Source: JAPLJM01 sp963708515 (GTDB taxonomy: Bacteria; Desulfobacterota; Syntrophia; Syntrophales; Fen-1087). From it: DNA of 64,000 nt. The position numbers were made by a program, and so were the translations under genes. The stretch is from NCBI GenBank assembly GCA_963708515.1, contig CAVPSX010000023.1:193946-257945 (forward strand), written 5' to 3'. This document shows positions 1 through 8,994 of this stretch, in pieces (position 1 is the first letter of the stretch; every line of letters starts with the position of its first letter). The notes under the pieces are model-generated. The model did no database searches. It saw only the letters and a list, made by a program, of their open reading frames with translations, and was not told where the DNA came from.

Positions 1-766
1 AGCGAAGCTGCGTCTGCGTCCCCTTTAAAAATCCCTTTCCGGTCAAACCGCCTGATCCGATGGCAATAATGGATTGAATCACATGATAGCCTGATCCCAG
101 GGGATCGATGCCGGGATTGACAAAGGTTATGATCCGTTCTCTTTGATAACCCTTGAGAAATAGCCAGCCTGCGGGGATAAGCACCAGTCCGATCAGGGCC
201 GACCAGCCCAGCGATTTCCAGTGGACGCCGATAAACAGGACCATGGAGCTGAAAATGATGAAAAGCATCATAGCCGTTCCCAGATCCGGTTGCTTCAGAA
301 TCAGCAGAAATGGGACCAGCATGATCAGGAAAGGGATCGCCAGGTCTTTCAACCGGGAAGGCTCGATGCGGTGGCGAGAATCGAAATATTTTGCCAAAGC
401 GAGGATCAGCGTCAACTTCATCAGTTCCGAGGGCTGAAATGAAAATCCCCCGAGCAAGATCCAGCGTTGGGAGCCCCGTGTGGCGTAACCGTAGAAGAAG
501 ACGATCAGCAACAGGAGGATGGAAAACCCGTAAATAAGGTAAGCGTAACGGCTGACAAACCGGTAATCGATGCAGAAAGCAACCGTCATGAACACGAGCC
601 CGACGACGATCCACTGAATCTGTTTGACAAAAACGAAATCCTGCCTGGCGGATATCTGATTGAACCCCGTGCTGTAGATATTTAAAAGGCCGATCAGGCT
701 GATGCCCAGGACCACCAGCAGGAGCATCCAGTCAAAGTTAATAAGTAATCGTCGATCAAATTTCAT
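1..766 (-). CDS. rodA: RodA, peptidoglycan glycosyltransferase (partial)
   Basis: SEDS-family integral membrane glycosyltransferase that polymerises lipid II in the elongasome together with PBP2. Reading the minus strand from the ATG at 766 gives a hydrophobic multi-spanning protein beginning MKFDRRLLINFDW. It contains the family sequences TRGSQRWI, FQPSELMKL and, at the window edge, GKGFLKGTQTQLR. About 255 residues are present. The C-terminal third lies beyond the left edge, so there is no stop codon here. The start is 42 bp downstream of the mrdA stop codon, as the last visible gene of the mreBCD-mrdA-rodA operon. Its identity is secure; FtsW is the only close alternative, and the neighbours argue for RodA. 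Confidence 0.93.
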   Translation of the reverse strand, partial: MKFDRRLLINFDWMLLLVVLGISLIGLLNIYSTGFNQISARQDFVFVKQIQWIVVGLVFMTVAFCIDYRFVSRYAYLIYGFSILLLLIVFFYGYATRGSQRWILLGGFSFQPSELMKLTLILALAKYFDSRHRIEPSRLKDLAIPFLIMLVPFLLILKQPDLGTAMMLFIIFSSMVLFIGVHWKSLGWSALIGLVLIPAGWLFLKGYQRERIITFVNPGIDPLGSGYHVIQSIIAIGSGGLTGKGFLKGTQTQLR

Positions 767-808
767 TATTGTTCCGTTTGAACAAAACCGGCCGCATGAA
801 CATGCGCG

Positions 809-2716
809 TCATGGCTGATGTGCGACACCGTCGCCGCCTGTCCGGTGGTCGCTGATGACAAGGGGCGGTCTTTCCCCCGGTGATTGATTGCGCTCAAAGT
901 AGGCCTCCAGGATCTTTCTGGCAACCGGGGCTGCCGCCGAGCCCCCATGTCCGGCATTCTCCGCTACGACCGCAATGGCAATTTCCGGATTGCCGACTGG
1001 TGCAAAACACACAAACAGGGCATGATCCCGGTGGCGGGAAGAGATGAATTTCATCTTTCTTGCACTTTCATTATCCGGCAGACCGATGACCTGGGCCGTG
1101 CCGGTTTTACCGGCCACATCGGTGTCTTTGAGCCTCGCGGCGCGACCGGTGCCCCCCTCCTCGTTGACCACCCCCCACAGGGCCTTATTCAATTGCTCCA
1201 TGACATTCTTACTCAGAGGAAGAATCGACTTCCTTTCCGGCGCAAACACTTCAATCACCCGGCCATCGACGGCCTCAATCTGCTTAACCAGCCGGGAGCG
1301 CCAGACAATACCGCCATTGGCCAGGGCGCTATATGCCGTCACAAGTTGCAGGGGCGTGACCAGATTGTATCCCTGACCGATAGACACAGAAATGGTTTCT
1401 CCAATCTGCCAGGGCTCTTTCAGTCGCATCTGCTTCCAGTTCCGGGTTGGGATCAGGCCGCTTTTTTCCCGGGGCAGCGCAATGCCTGTCGGCGCACCAA
1501 GCCCGAAGTGGCGCGCGTATTCCGCCAGCTTATCGACTCCGAGCATTTTCCCGACATTGTAGAAATAAACATCACAGGACTGGACAATCGCCCGATGCAA
1601 ACTGATCCGACCATGCCCGCCTTTGTGCCAGCACCTGTATGTCCTGTTCCCCAGCTCATAGGAACCGTTGCATATAAAAGACGTTTCCGGTGTGATCAAG
1701 CCTTCCTGCAGGGCCGCGGCCGCAACAATCATTTTATAAGTGGATGCCGGGGGATATTGTCCAGAAACGGCCCTGTTTTCCATGGGATGTGTGGAATCGA
1801 CAGACAACTTTTTCCAGTGATCATGGGAGATTCCCGCGCTGAAGAGCGTGGGGTCGAAGGCCGGAGAACTCACGAGCGCCAGGACAGAGCCGTCTCGGGG
1901 ATCCATTGCCACAACGGCGCCTGGTTTCCCGGCCAGGGCCTCCCATGCGGCTTTTTGCAGCAAGGCATCGATCGTGAGCACCACGTTATGTCCAGGCTCC
2001 GGATCTCTTTTACCAAGAACCCGTTGCATCTTGCCCAAGACATTGACCTCGACCTGCTCAAACCCGCTTCTACCTCGCAGATAAGCATCCAGATATTTTT
2101 CAATTCCGGATTTGCCGATCAGGTCGCCCAACGCGTAACTGTCTGATTCATCCTTATCCAGTTCCTCCGGACTGATTTCGCCCGTATAGCCGATAAGATG
2201 GGCCGTCATTGCGCCGCCCAGATACTGCCTGACCGGAACCACATCGACCGTGATGCCGGGCAGGTCCAGGGTGTGCGTCTCCACAATCGCCAGCTTCTCC
2301 CGGCCGACGTTTTTTTCGAGCTTGACCGGCATAAAGGGCTTGAGCTTTCCCGGCGCGAAGGCCTCACGGGTAAAATCCAGGGAAGCCTCCCGGTATAAAA
2401 ACCCCAACCGGGCTGCAACTGCCTGAATATCTCGGGTGTGAGCAGGTATAAAGTGTATATCAAAGGAACATTGATTGTCCACCAGAACCTCCCGGTGGGT
2501 ATCCATGATCAGGCCCCTCACGGGTTTAATTTTCCGAAAGCGGATACTGTTGTTTTCCGATTTCTGGTTGAGTTCCTCCCCCTTGATCACCTGAAGATGC
2601 CACATGCGCAGAGCCAGAAGGGACAGGGCAATCGTCACGACGATCAGCATGATTTTAAACCGGCTGTGCAAGGGGCCGGGCTCATGACTATTTAGCCGGG
2701 TGCGGATTTCCGCCAT
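809..2716 (-). CDS. mrdA: Penicillin-binding protein 2 (elongation transpeptidase)
   Basis: Class B PBP of the rod complex; it cross-links the glycan made by RodA. A 635-residue reading has one N-terminal membrane anchor (about residues 20-42), a PBP dimerisation/pedestal domain with RGLIMD, and a transpeptidase domain. The active-site motifs are STYK (the SxxK serine), SCD and KTGTAQ. The ATG at 2716 (MAEIRTR) is chosen over an upstream in-frame TTG because a GAGG stands about 9 bases before it. The start overlaps the 3' end of mreD by 29 bp, which suggests translational coupling. The length is normal for MrdA and all catalytic motifs are intact. Confidence 0.95.
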   Translation of the reverse strand: MAEIRTRLNSHEPGPLHSRFKIMLIVVTIALSLLALRMWHLQVIKGEELNQKSENNSIRFRKIKPVRGLIMDTHREVLVDNQCSFDIHFIPAHTRDIQAVAARLGFLYREASLDFTREAFAPGKLKPFMPVKLEKNVGREKLAIVETHTLDLPGITVDVVPVRQYLGGAMTAHLIGYTGEISPEELDKDESDSYALGDLIGKSGIEKYLDAYLRGRSGFEQVEVNVLGKMQRVLGKRDPEPGHNVVLTIDALLQKAAWEALAGKPGAVVAMDPRDGSVLALVSSPAFDPTLFSAGISHDHWKKLSVDSTHPMENRAVSGQYPPASTYKMIVAAAALQEGLITPETSFICNGSYELGNRTYRCWHKGGHGRISLHRAIVQSCDVYFYNVGKMLGVDKLAEYARHFGLGAPTGIALPREKSGLIPTRNWKQMRLKEPWQIGETISVSIGQGYNLVTPLQLVTAYSALANGGIVWRSRLVKQIEAVDGRVIEVFAPERKSILPLSKNVMEQLNKALWGVVNEEGGTGRAARLKDTDVAGKTGTAQVIGLPDNESARKMKFISSRHRDHALFVCFAPVGNPEIAIAVVAENAGHGGSAAAPVARKILEAYFERNQSPGERPPLVISDHRTGGDGVAHQP

Positions 2717-3197
2717 GAAATGTAACCTCAAAAAAATGAAACAATTTGAAAAACAGGGGGCTCAACATACTGACCACCAGCGCCTGAGGAAGAAAAACCT
2801 GGATAAGACTACCAAGTAAATTGGCATCGTACATGATTTTAAAAAATAAGACAATCAACAAACCCTCGAAAATCGAACACAGAAAAGAAAAACCCATGAT
2901 CAGGCTCGTCTGTTCCGCATAAACTCGCATGGAAACCAGGACAGAAATAAAAAATATACAGACATAAATGAGGGTAAACAGCCCGGAAATCGAACCTATC
3001 GCACAGTCGAGAAAATAACCAAGCAGAAAACTCAACAAAGCCCCCGGCAGGATATGCATGCGGAAACCCGCGTAAATGACAAGAATCAATGTCATTTCAA
3101 TATTAAGCCAGCCCATGAAAAAAATGTTCAGGACGGATGTTTGAAAAATAACCAGAAGCAGGCCGGCAAGCGGTAAAAAAAAGTGCGGGTACATCAT
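2688..3197 (-). CDS. mreD: Rod shape-determining protein MreD
   Basis: Small inner-membrane protein of the elongasome. The 169 residues are almost entirely hydrophobic, with about five or six predicted spans, and start MMYPHFFLPLAGLLL. The start overlaps the mreC stop in an ATGA arrangement, and the 3' end overlaps the start of mrdA, as expected for a tightly coupled mre operon. MreD is poorly conserved in sequence; size, hydropathy and position between mreC and mrdA identify it. Confidence 0.9.
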   Translation of the reverse strand: MMYPHFFLPLAGLLLVIFQTSVLNIFFMGWLNIEMTLILVIYAGFRMHILPGALLSFLLGYFLDCAIGSISGLFTLIYVCIFFISVLVSMRVYAEQTSLIMGFSFLCSIFEGLLIVLFFKIMYDANLLGSLIQVFLPQALVVSMLSPLFFKLFHFFEVTFHGGNPHPAK

Positions 3198-4024
3198 GGT
3201 TTGCGATCCTTCTGGGGATCCAGGACGGCGACTTCTTCCAGTTTTCCGAAATCAACAGATGGCTGGACATCAATCCTCTGGAAAAAGCCCCCTTCTTTCT
3301 TGTCCACTGCTGCGACCACACCCAGATGGATCCCTTTCGGAAAAATCCCCCCCAGTCCGGAGGAGATGACGGCGTCGCCGACTTTAACCTCTTCCGTCTT
3401 GGGAATATATTTCAGCCGGCAACCGACGGCGCCGGCTCCCTGCAGAACGCCATGGGCACGGCTCCGCTGAAGCAGGGCGGAAACATTGCTGTTTACATCC
3501 ACGATCAACATGATCCGGGAGATATGCCAGGAGCAATCCGTAATCCGGCCGACAAGCCCCTGATCGTTCAATACGGGAACTCCCACCCGTAATCCGTGGG
3601 CCGTTCCCTTATCAATCAGGATGGATTTGAATATGGGTGACTGTTCGCGGTCAATCACTTGGGCAATGACCGGTGTTGTATTAAACTGTTCTCTGCTCTT
3701 CAGAATTTTCTGCAGCCGCAGTGCTTCCAGGTAACCTTCCCGATACTGGACAAGCTGATTCTCAAGCAGGTGATTCTCCTTTCTCAGCCGCCGGTTCTCC
3801 GCCTCCAGGCCAATCAGAAACAAATAGCGGTTCCAGCTTTCCCTGAGCGCTTTGAGTGACCTGTTTTTCAGGCTTTCCAGCGGCCACGCCGCCTCCAAAA
3901 CGAGCCTCCGGAAAAGCCCCGTATCGGGATCTTGTTTTGCAGCATGGTAGGAAATCATGATCAATGCTGCCATGATCATCAGCGATGCGAGAGTAATGGT
4001 CCAATATTTCTTGGGAAACATCAT
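3194..4024 (-). CDS. mreC: Rod shape-determining protein MreC
   Basis: Periplasmic scaffold of the elongasome, anchored by one N-terminal span. About 276 residues if started at the ATG at 4024 (MMFPKKYWTITLASLMI). An upstream in-frame extension to 4147 lacks a membrane segment and MreC likeness and would run into mreB spacing. A coiled coil follows the span (RLRKENHLLENQLVQYREG), then the beta-barrel domains with VIDREQSPIFKSI, INKG-type IDKGTAHGL, GLVGRI and the GLGGIFPKGIHLG loop. No strong Shine-Dalgarno stands at either ATG (4024 or 4021). The gene lies 88 bp downstream of mreB. Confidence 0.93.
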   Translation of the reverse strand: MMFPKKYWTITLASLMIMAALIMISYHAAKQDPDTGLFRRLVLEAAWPLESLKNRSLKALRESWNRYLFLIGLEAENRRLRKENHLLENQLVQYREGYLEALRLQKILKSREQFNTTPVIAQVIDREQSPIFKSILIDKGTAHGLRVGVPVLNDQGLVGRITDCSWHISRIMLIVDVNSNVSALLQRSRAHGVLQGAGAVGCRLKYIPKTEEVKVGDAVISSGLGGIFPKGIHLGVVAAVDKKEGGFFQRIDVQPSVDFGKLEEVAVLDPQKDRKP

Positions 4025-4112
4025 CGTAAGTGAAAACGACGGTTTTTGTCGACAGGATAAAAAATAAGAATGGGTTGAAAAAGGAACGCCGTTAACAGAC
4101 CAATCAGATCCT

Positions 4113-5150
4113 TCACATTTGAACCGTGACCTCTTTGAGGATATCAAGCTGGTCCAAGGCTATGCCCGCTCCTCTTACCACAGCGGAAAGAGGGTCCTCA
4201 GCGATCGTCACCGGCAGACCCGTCTCCTCCCTGATCAGAATGTCAAGCCCTCGTAACAAAGCGCCTCCGCCCGTCAGCATGATCCCACGGTCAACAATAT
4301 CTCCGGCTAGTTCTGGAGGTGTATTCTCCAGGGTGTCCTTGATGGCACCCACAATCAGGCTGACCGGCTCAAGGATAGCTTCGCGAATTTCTTCCGAATT
4401 AATCTCCACGATTTTTGGAATGCCGGAGATAAGATCCCTTCCTTTGACGTCCACTTTCTTCAGTTCCGGCTCGGGATAGGCGCAACCGATGGTCATCTTG
4501 ATCATTTCCGCCGACCTCTCTCCGATCAGCAGGCTGAATCTGCGCCGCATATACTGTACGATCTCTTCATCCATCTGGTCCCCTGCAACCCGCACTGATT
4601 TCGAATAGACGATACCGGCCAGAGATATGACCGCCACTTCCGTCGTACCGCCGCCGATATCGACGACCATGGAACTGATGGGTTCCGTAATGGGCAGGCC
4701 GGACCCGATGGCCGCCGCCATGGGTTCTTCAATCAGAAATATTTCCCTGGCGCCGGCAGATTCGACGGTTTCTTTCACGGCCCGTCTTTCGACCTGGGTG
4801 ATCCCGGAGGGAATAGAGACAATGATCCGGGGACGGACAAGGGCTCTGCGATTATGCACCCTCAGGATAAAATGCCTCAGCATCGCCTCGGTGATGTCAA
4901 AATCGGCGATGACGCCTTCCCGCAAGGGCCTGATGGCAACAATATTTCCCGGGGTTCTCCCCAGCATATTCTTGGCCTCCATCCCCACGGCCAGCACCTT
5001 TTTCACACCCCGCGAATCCAGATGAACCGCCACCACAGAAGGCTCGCTCAGTACAATTCCCTTCCCCTTGACATAAACAAGCGTATTGGCGGTGCCCAAA
5101 TCAATGGCCAGATCATTGGAAAACTTCCCTAAAATAAAATCGAACAGCAA
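4113..5150 (-). CDS. mreB: Rod shape-determining protein MreB (actin homologue)
   Basis: Cytoplasmic actin-like ATPase that orients the elongasome. About 345 residues. The nucleotide-binding signatures are visible: phosphate 1 (DLGTANTLVYVKGKGIVL), VDIGGGTTEVAV (phosphate 2) and TGGGALLRGLD (adenosine motif). The start is best placed at the TTG at 5150 (giving (M)LFDFILGKFSNDL), because GAGGAGG lies about 7 bases upstream and this fits the usual MreB N terminus. An in-frame TTG at 5186 lacks a convincing ribosome site. It is the first gene of mreBCD-mrdA-rodA, divergent from the chaperone gene at 5379. Confidence 0.96.
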   Translation of the reverse strand: MLFDFILGKFSNDLAIDLGTANTLVYVKGKGIVLSEPSVVAVHLDSRGVKKVLAVGMEAKNMLGRTPGNIVAIRPLREGVIADFDITEAMLRHFILRVHNRRALVRPRIIVSIPSGITQVERRAVKETVESAGAREIFLIEEPMAAAIGSGLPITEPISSMVVDIGGGTTEVAVISLAGIVYSKSVRVAGDQMDEEIVQYMRRRFSLLIGERSAEMIKMTIGCAYPEPELKKVDVKGRDLISGIPKIVEINSEEIREAILEPVSLIVGAIKDTLENTPPELAGDIVDRGIMLTGGGALLRGLDILIREETGLPVTIAEDPLSAVVRGAGIALDQLDILKEVTVQM

Positions 5151-5218
5151 CGCCCCACCCTCCTCAAAGTTCCCATAGAATTTCAATTGCTACCAAAACT
5201 CGCCGCTCCGGCGGAAGT

Positions 5219-5247
5219 CCTATATCGTATTTGCCTGACCTAAGCAA
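5219..5247 (-). promoter_or_regulatory. Candidate sigma-70 promoter for mreB operon
   Basis: On the minus strand TTGCTT is followed after exactly 17 bases by TATAGG, about 70 bp ahead of the mreB start, in the only non-coding gap (5151-5378) shared with the divergent chaperone gene. The match to consensus is moderate, so this is a plausible rather than firm assignment. Confidence 0.35.
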
Positions 5248-5378
5248 TACATTTTTTGAACGGGCGCCGCGCCCGGCCTTGTATTCCTTTTCGGTGCGCA
5301 ATTTTAAAATTGATTGCATTTTAGGGAGGGGTGTAATAGTAGAGCCCCTTGAAAATGATCTGAAAGGAACCGGCTGAT

Positions 5379-6980
5379 ATGCTTGACCTGATGAGAAAAC
5401 ATGCCCGGAATTGGCTCATGAAAGTTCTGCTGGGTATTATTATCGTTGTCTTTATCTTTTATTTCGGTTCGATTGGAGGAAAACAGCAGGCGGAAACGGT
5501 CGCCGTCGTCAACGGCAAGGCCATCGCTTATGTGGACGTAGCCAAAGAATATCAAAACCTGCTCCAATACTACCGTCAGCGGCTCGGCCCTGCTTTGAAT
5601 GACGAAGCCCTTAGCCGGCTCAACCTGAAACAGGTTGCTCTGGATAATCTGATCCGGCAGGCCATTGTATTGCAGAAAGCCCGGGACATGCGACTGACGG
5701 TCTCGGACGAGGAAGTCAGGGCATCGATCCTCGCCCTGCCGGCTTTTCAGAGAGGGGGTTCCTTTGACGAAAAGATATACCAGCAGGCCCTGCGTTTCAA
5801 CAAAGCAACGCCTGAAGACTTCGAACAACAGCAGAAGCATACGCTGATCATGTCGCTTGTTTTAAGTCTCCTTCAGGAGGGCGTAAAGGTCTCGGATCAG
5901 GACGTCTACGATCTTTATCGTTTTCAGAACGAGAAGGTCAACCTTCACTTCGTGCAGATCTCGCCCGGAGCCTTCCGCGCAAAAATCACGCCCCCGGATA
6001 AGGATCTGGAGGCGTACCTCAAAGAGCATGGCCAGATCTTCCGTATTCCCGACCGGATCCAGGTCAAATATATGCTTTTCAAGGGAGAGGACTTTGCAGC
6101 GGGCGTGACCGTGACCGATGCGGACATCATGGACTACTATGACCGGCATGCGGACCAATTCAAGACGGCCGGCGGCAAGCGGCAGGCCCTGACTGAAGTA
6201 AAGATGAAGATCGCGGCCCAAATCCGTCAGAGCGGCGGCATGCAGGCGGCAGCCGCGGCGGCGAAGCAAGCGCATGATACCATCTATCAGGAGGAAAACT
6301 TTGAGGGTTACGCAGCGAAAAACAGGCTGACGATTAACACGACCGGTTTATTTTCAGCCGGCGCCCCCCCCGCAGAGTTGAGCAGGATCGGCGATACCAT
6401 CCAAGCCCTCTTCAATCTCAATAGGAACGACATAAACAGGGTCCTGTCCGACCAGAAGGGCTATTATGTCTTCAAAGCGATAGCCAAACAACCCGCACAC
6501 ACGCCGCCCCTGAAGGACGTGCGGGAACAGGTTGAAAAAAAGGTGATCGATCAGGAAGCCGACCGGTTGGCCAAACAGGAGGCGGAGAGCTTGTTGGCCA
6601 GTTTGAAACAGGAAAAGACGCTGTCTGCCGCCGCCGCAGAAAAAAAATTGAAACTCGACGAAACAGGATTTTTCCGGACGGGTGACGGGACGCCCAAAAT
6701 AGGGATTTCCCGCGAGCTGAGCGCGGCCATTTTTCAATTGACCAACAAGAATCCCGTCCCGAACCGTGTCTTTTATGTGGACGGCAGATATGTCGTTGTG
6801 CAATTGAAGGAGAGGGCCAAACCGGATGATCGTGACTTTGCTGCGAATCAAGAAAAACTGAAAAGCGCCCTGTTACAGGCCCGTAAAAATGACGCCATTC
6901 AATCCTGGCTTGAGGGAACCAAGGCAGCGATGATGAAGGAGGAAAAACTAAAGATCAAGAAGGACATCAAGGATCTATAA
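5379..6980 (+). CDS. SurA/PpiD-type periplasmic folding factor
   Basis: 533 residues. A short cytoplasmic N terminus (MLDLMRKHARNWLMK) and one transmembrane anchor (about residues 14-32) are followed by a SurA N-terminal-type chaperone domain (AVVNGKAIAYVDVAKEY, NLIRQAIVLQKARDM). A long helical region rich in Ala, Lys and Gln and a C-terminal helical tail follow. The layout is that of the PpiD/SurA_N_3 family, membrane-tethered chaperones for outer-membrane and exported proteins. I do not see a convincing parvulin core; the central segment (YDRHADQF to FSAGAPPAE) may be a degenerate PPIase fold, so isomerase activity is uncertain. Start: AAGGAA about 9 bases before the ATG. Divergent from mreB, convergent with rfbB (7 bp apart). 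Confidence 0.8.
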   Translation: MLDLMRKHARNWLMKVLLGIIIVVFIFYFGSIGGKQQAETVAVVNGKAIAYVDVAKEYQNLLQYYRQRLGPALNDEALSRLNLKQVALDNLIRQAIVLQKARDMRLTVSDEEVRASILALPAFQRGGSFDEKIYQQALRFNKATPEDFEQQQKHTLIMSLVLSLLQEGVKVSDQDVYDLYRFQNEKVNLHFVQISPGAFRAKITPPDKDLEAYLKEHGQIFRIPDRIQVKYMLFKGEDFAAGVTVTDADIMDYYDRHADQFKTAGGKRQALTEVKMKIAAQIRQSGGMQAAAAAAKQAHDTIYQEENFEGYAAKNRLTINTTGLFSAGAPPAELSRIGDTIQALFNLNRNDINRVLSDQKGYYVFKAIAKQPAHTPPLKDVREQVEKKVIDQEADRLAKQEAESLLASLKQEKTLSAAAAEKKLKLDETGFFRTGDGTPKIGISRELSAAIFQLTNKNPVPNRVFYVDGRYVVVQLKERAKPDDRDFAANQEKLKSALLQARKNDAIQSWLEGTKAAMMKEEKLKIKKDIKDL

Positions 6981-6987
6981 TGGCGGA

Positions 6988-8049
6988 TTATGCCTGTCCG
7001 TAATGCTCCTGCAGCCATTTTCGGTATTCCCCCGTTTTGATCCGTTCGTGCCAGGCACGATGTTTCAAATACCACTGAATCGTCTTTCGCAGGCCGGTCT
7101 GAAAAGATTCCTGTGGACGCCATCTGAGCGATTTGTGTAATTTGCTAAAATCAATCGCATAACGGCGGTCATGACCAGGGCGGTCTGTCACAAAGGTGAT
7201 CAAATCCCGCCGGGAACGCCCGTCCGGCGGCGGGATGATCCCATCCAGCATGTCGCAGATCATCTGAACAATGGCAATGTTTTCCATTTCCGATTCGCCG
7301 CCGACATTATAGGTCTCCCCTCGCTTTCCCGCTTGCATGATCGTCCAGATCGCCTCACAATGGTCGGTTACGTAAAGCCAGTCGCGGACATTCTTCCCGT
7401 CGCCATAGACGGGCAAGGGCTTCCATTCCGCTGCATTCATAATGATCAGCGGAATCAGCTTCTCCGGAAACTGATAGGGGCCGTAGTTGTTGGAGCAGTT
7501 TGAAATCGTCGTGGGCAGACCGAAGGTTTCATGGTAGGCTCGGACCAGATGATCGGAGGCGGCCTTGGACGCCGAATAGGGACTGTTGGGCCGGTAAGGG
7601 GTCTCTTCTGTAAACAATCCTTCAGCACCGAGACTTCCGTAAACCTCGTCCGTACTGATGTGGTGAAAAAGCTCGAAACGGGCACGGCTGGCCTTGGCGA
7701 TCTCCAGAAGGTTGAAGGTCCCAACGATATTTGAATGGATGAAACTTTCCGGATTTTTAATGGACCGGTCCACATGGGACTCCGCCGCGAAATGACAGAT
7801 CGCATCCACCTGATAGTCCGTAAAAATCGCCTTGATGGCCTCCACGTCACAGATATCCGCTTTTTGAAAGACATAGCGTCCGGAATAACGATCTTCCAGG
7901 CCTTCGAGGTTTTCCGGATTTCCCGCATAGGTGAGCTTGTCCACATTGATGATCCGGCCGTCGAAACCCGGCTTCTCAAGCAGATGGTAAATAAAATTCG
8001 ACCCGATAAAGCCGCAGCCGCCGGTCACCATCAGATTTTTAATATTCAT
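6988..8049 (-). CDS. rfbB: dTDP-glucose 4,6-dehydratase
   Basis: Short-chain dehydrogenase-type NAD enzyme converting dTDP-glucose to dTDP-4-keto-6-deoxyglucose for rhamnose and other deoxysugars of surface polysaccharide. About 353 residues. Rossmann motif TGGCGFIGSNF at the N terminus, HFAAESHVDRSI, HISTDEVYG with the catalytic Thr-Asp-Glu, and YSASKAASDH with the YxxxK pair; NVGGESEMEN and DRPGHDRRYAID complete the family pattern. GGAGG lies 11 bases before the ATG at 8049 and 8 before an overlapping GTG at 8052; the longer GTG start at 8061 would have GGAGG on top of it. The partner genes rfbA, rfbC and rfbD are not in the window. Confidence 0.95.
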   Translation of the reverse strand: MNIKNLMVTGGCGFIGSNFIYHLLEKPGFDGRIINVDKLTYAGNPENLEGLEDRYSGRYVFQKADICDVEAIKAIFTDYQVDAICHFAAESHVDRSIKNPESFIHSNIVGTFNLLEIAKASRARFELFHHISTDEVYGSLGAEGLFTEETPYRPNSPYSASKAASDHLVRAYHETFGLPTTISNCSNNYGPYQFPEKLIPLIIMNAAEWKPLPVYGDGKNVRDWLYVTDHCEAIWTIMQAGKRGETYNVGGESEMENIAIVQMICDMLDGIIPPPDGRSRRDLITFVTDRPGHDRRYAIDFSKLHKSLRWRPQESFQTGLRKTIQWYLKHRAWHERIKTGEYRKWLQEHYGQA

Positions 8050-8073
8050 CACGGTTTTCACCTCCGGGCGGAC

Positions 8074-8994
8074 TTACCTCAAAAAACCCTGGATAATCCG
8101 GTTGACTGCGTCATCGTAGGTCAGCCCCAGGCTCATGAGCTTTGTTAGCTGGTCACTGGCGATTTTGCCGATTGAGGCCTCGTGGGTCAACTCGGCGTCG
8201 GGATGTTTCGCTTTCAGCGAGGGAGTCGTTTCGTTGGCGCCGTTGTCCATGATAATGGCGTCGCATTCAATGTGGCCGAAACATTTAGCCAGTGCTTCGA
8301 TCGTGGCATAAAAAATCTGCTTGGAATTCCCTTTCATGACGGAGCGGGAAATCATGTTGGCCCGGCTGTTTTCCCCGGACAGCTTGATTTCATTGCGCGA
8401 AACGGCCGTCTGGGCGCCTTCCGTCATCACGCGTTCCGTAATCAACAGTAGGGAATTGGCCCCGAGGGTCGCCTCATTCATGCGATCGGCCTCGTCCACC
8501 CCACCGATCTGGGTCAGCTCCATCTCGGCCTGGGCGCCCTCCGCCAGAGAGACTTTCGTCGTCGGATTGAGCGTCCGCCTTCCCCGTCCCGGCCCGGTGG
8601 CAAAATGCTTTTCCACATATTTGACCTTCGCCTTCCGTCCGACCTGAAATTCATGAATGCCCGCATGTCCCCCCGGTTCCGGACCGCCGCAATGGATCCC
8701 GCAACCTGCGACGATGGTCACATCGGAGCCCTCGCCAATGATAAAGTGGTTGTAAACGACGTCGTAGAGGCCCGCCTGACTCAGGATTACCGGAATATGC
8801 ACGGACTCATTGACCGTCCCCGGTTTAATGGTGACGATGATGCCCGTCCCCTCCGCATTCGTTTCAATATTGATGTTGGCGGAAATTTCACGGGCCAGCA
8901 GTTTCCCGTTCTTGCGGATATTATAGGCCCCTTTTGGGATTCCTTCGAGATCGGCAACCACCTTCAACAGGTTTTTATCTAAAGCATTTAACAT
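8074..8994 (-). CDS. sufB: SufB/SufD-family Fe-S scaffold protein (short form)
   Basis: Fe-S cluster assembly scaffold partner of SufC. 306 residues, clearly shorter than SufB (about 470-490) or SufD (about 420) of the full SUF operon. The right-handed beta-helix core and the C-terminal signature are present: CDAIIMDNGANETTP, AELTHEASIGKIASDQL, then LMSLGLTYDDAVNRIIQGF. GGAG lies 8 bases before the ATG at 8994, and the start overlaps the sufC stop by 20 bp, so the pair is co-translated. No sufS, sufU or sufE adjoins, matching the minimal SufCB (SmsCB-like) arrangement known from anaerobes. The symbol sufB is used loosely; SufD is an equally valid family label. Confidence 0.88.
   Translation of the reverse strand: MLNALDKNLLKVVADLEGIPKGAYNIRKNGKLLAREISANINIETNAEGTGIIVTIKPGTVNESVHIPVILSQAGLYDVVYNHFIIGEGSDVTIVAGCGIHCGGPEPGGHAGIHEFQVGRKAKVKYVEKHFATGPGRGRRTLNPTTKVSLAEGAQAEMELTQIGGVDEADRMNEATLGANSLLLITERVMTEGAQTAVSRNEIKLSGENSRANMISRSVMKGNSKQIFYATIEALAKCFGHIECDAIIMDNGANETTPSLKAKHPDAELTHEASIGKIASDQLTKLMSLGLTYDDAVNRIIQGFLR

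Noticed and set aside
884..2146. Long plus-strand frame (420 codons) opposite mrdA
   Set aside because: Antisense shadow of a clear PBP2 gene; no family likeness, no ribosome site.
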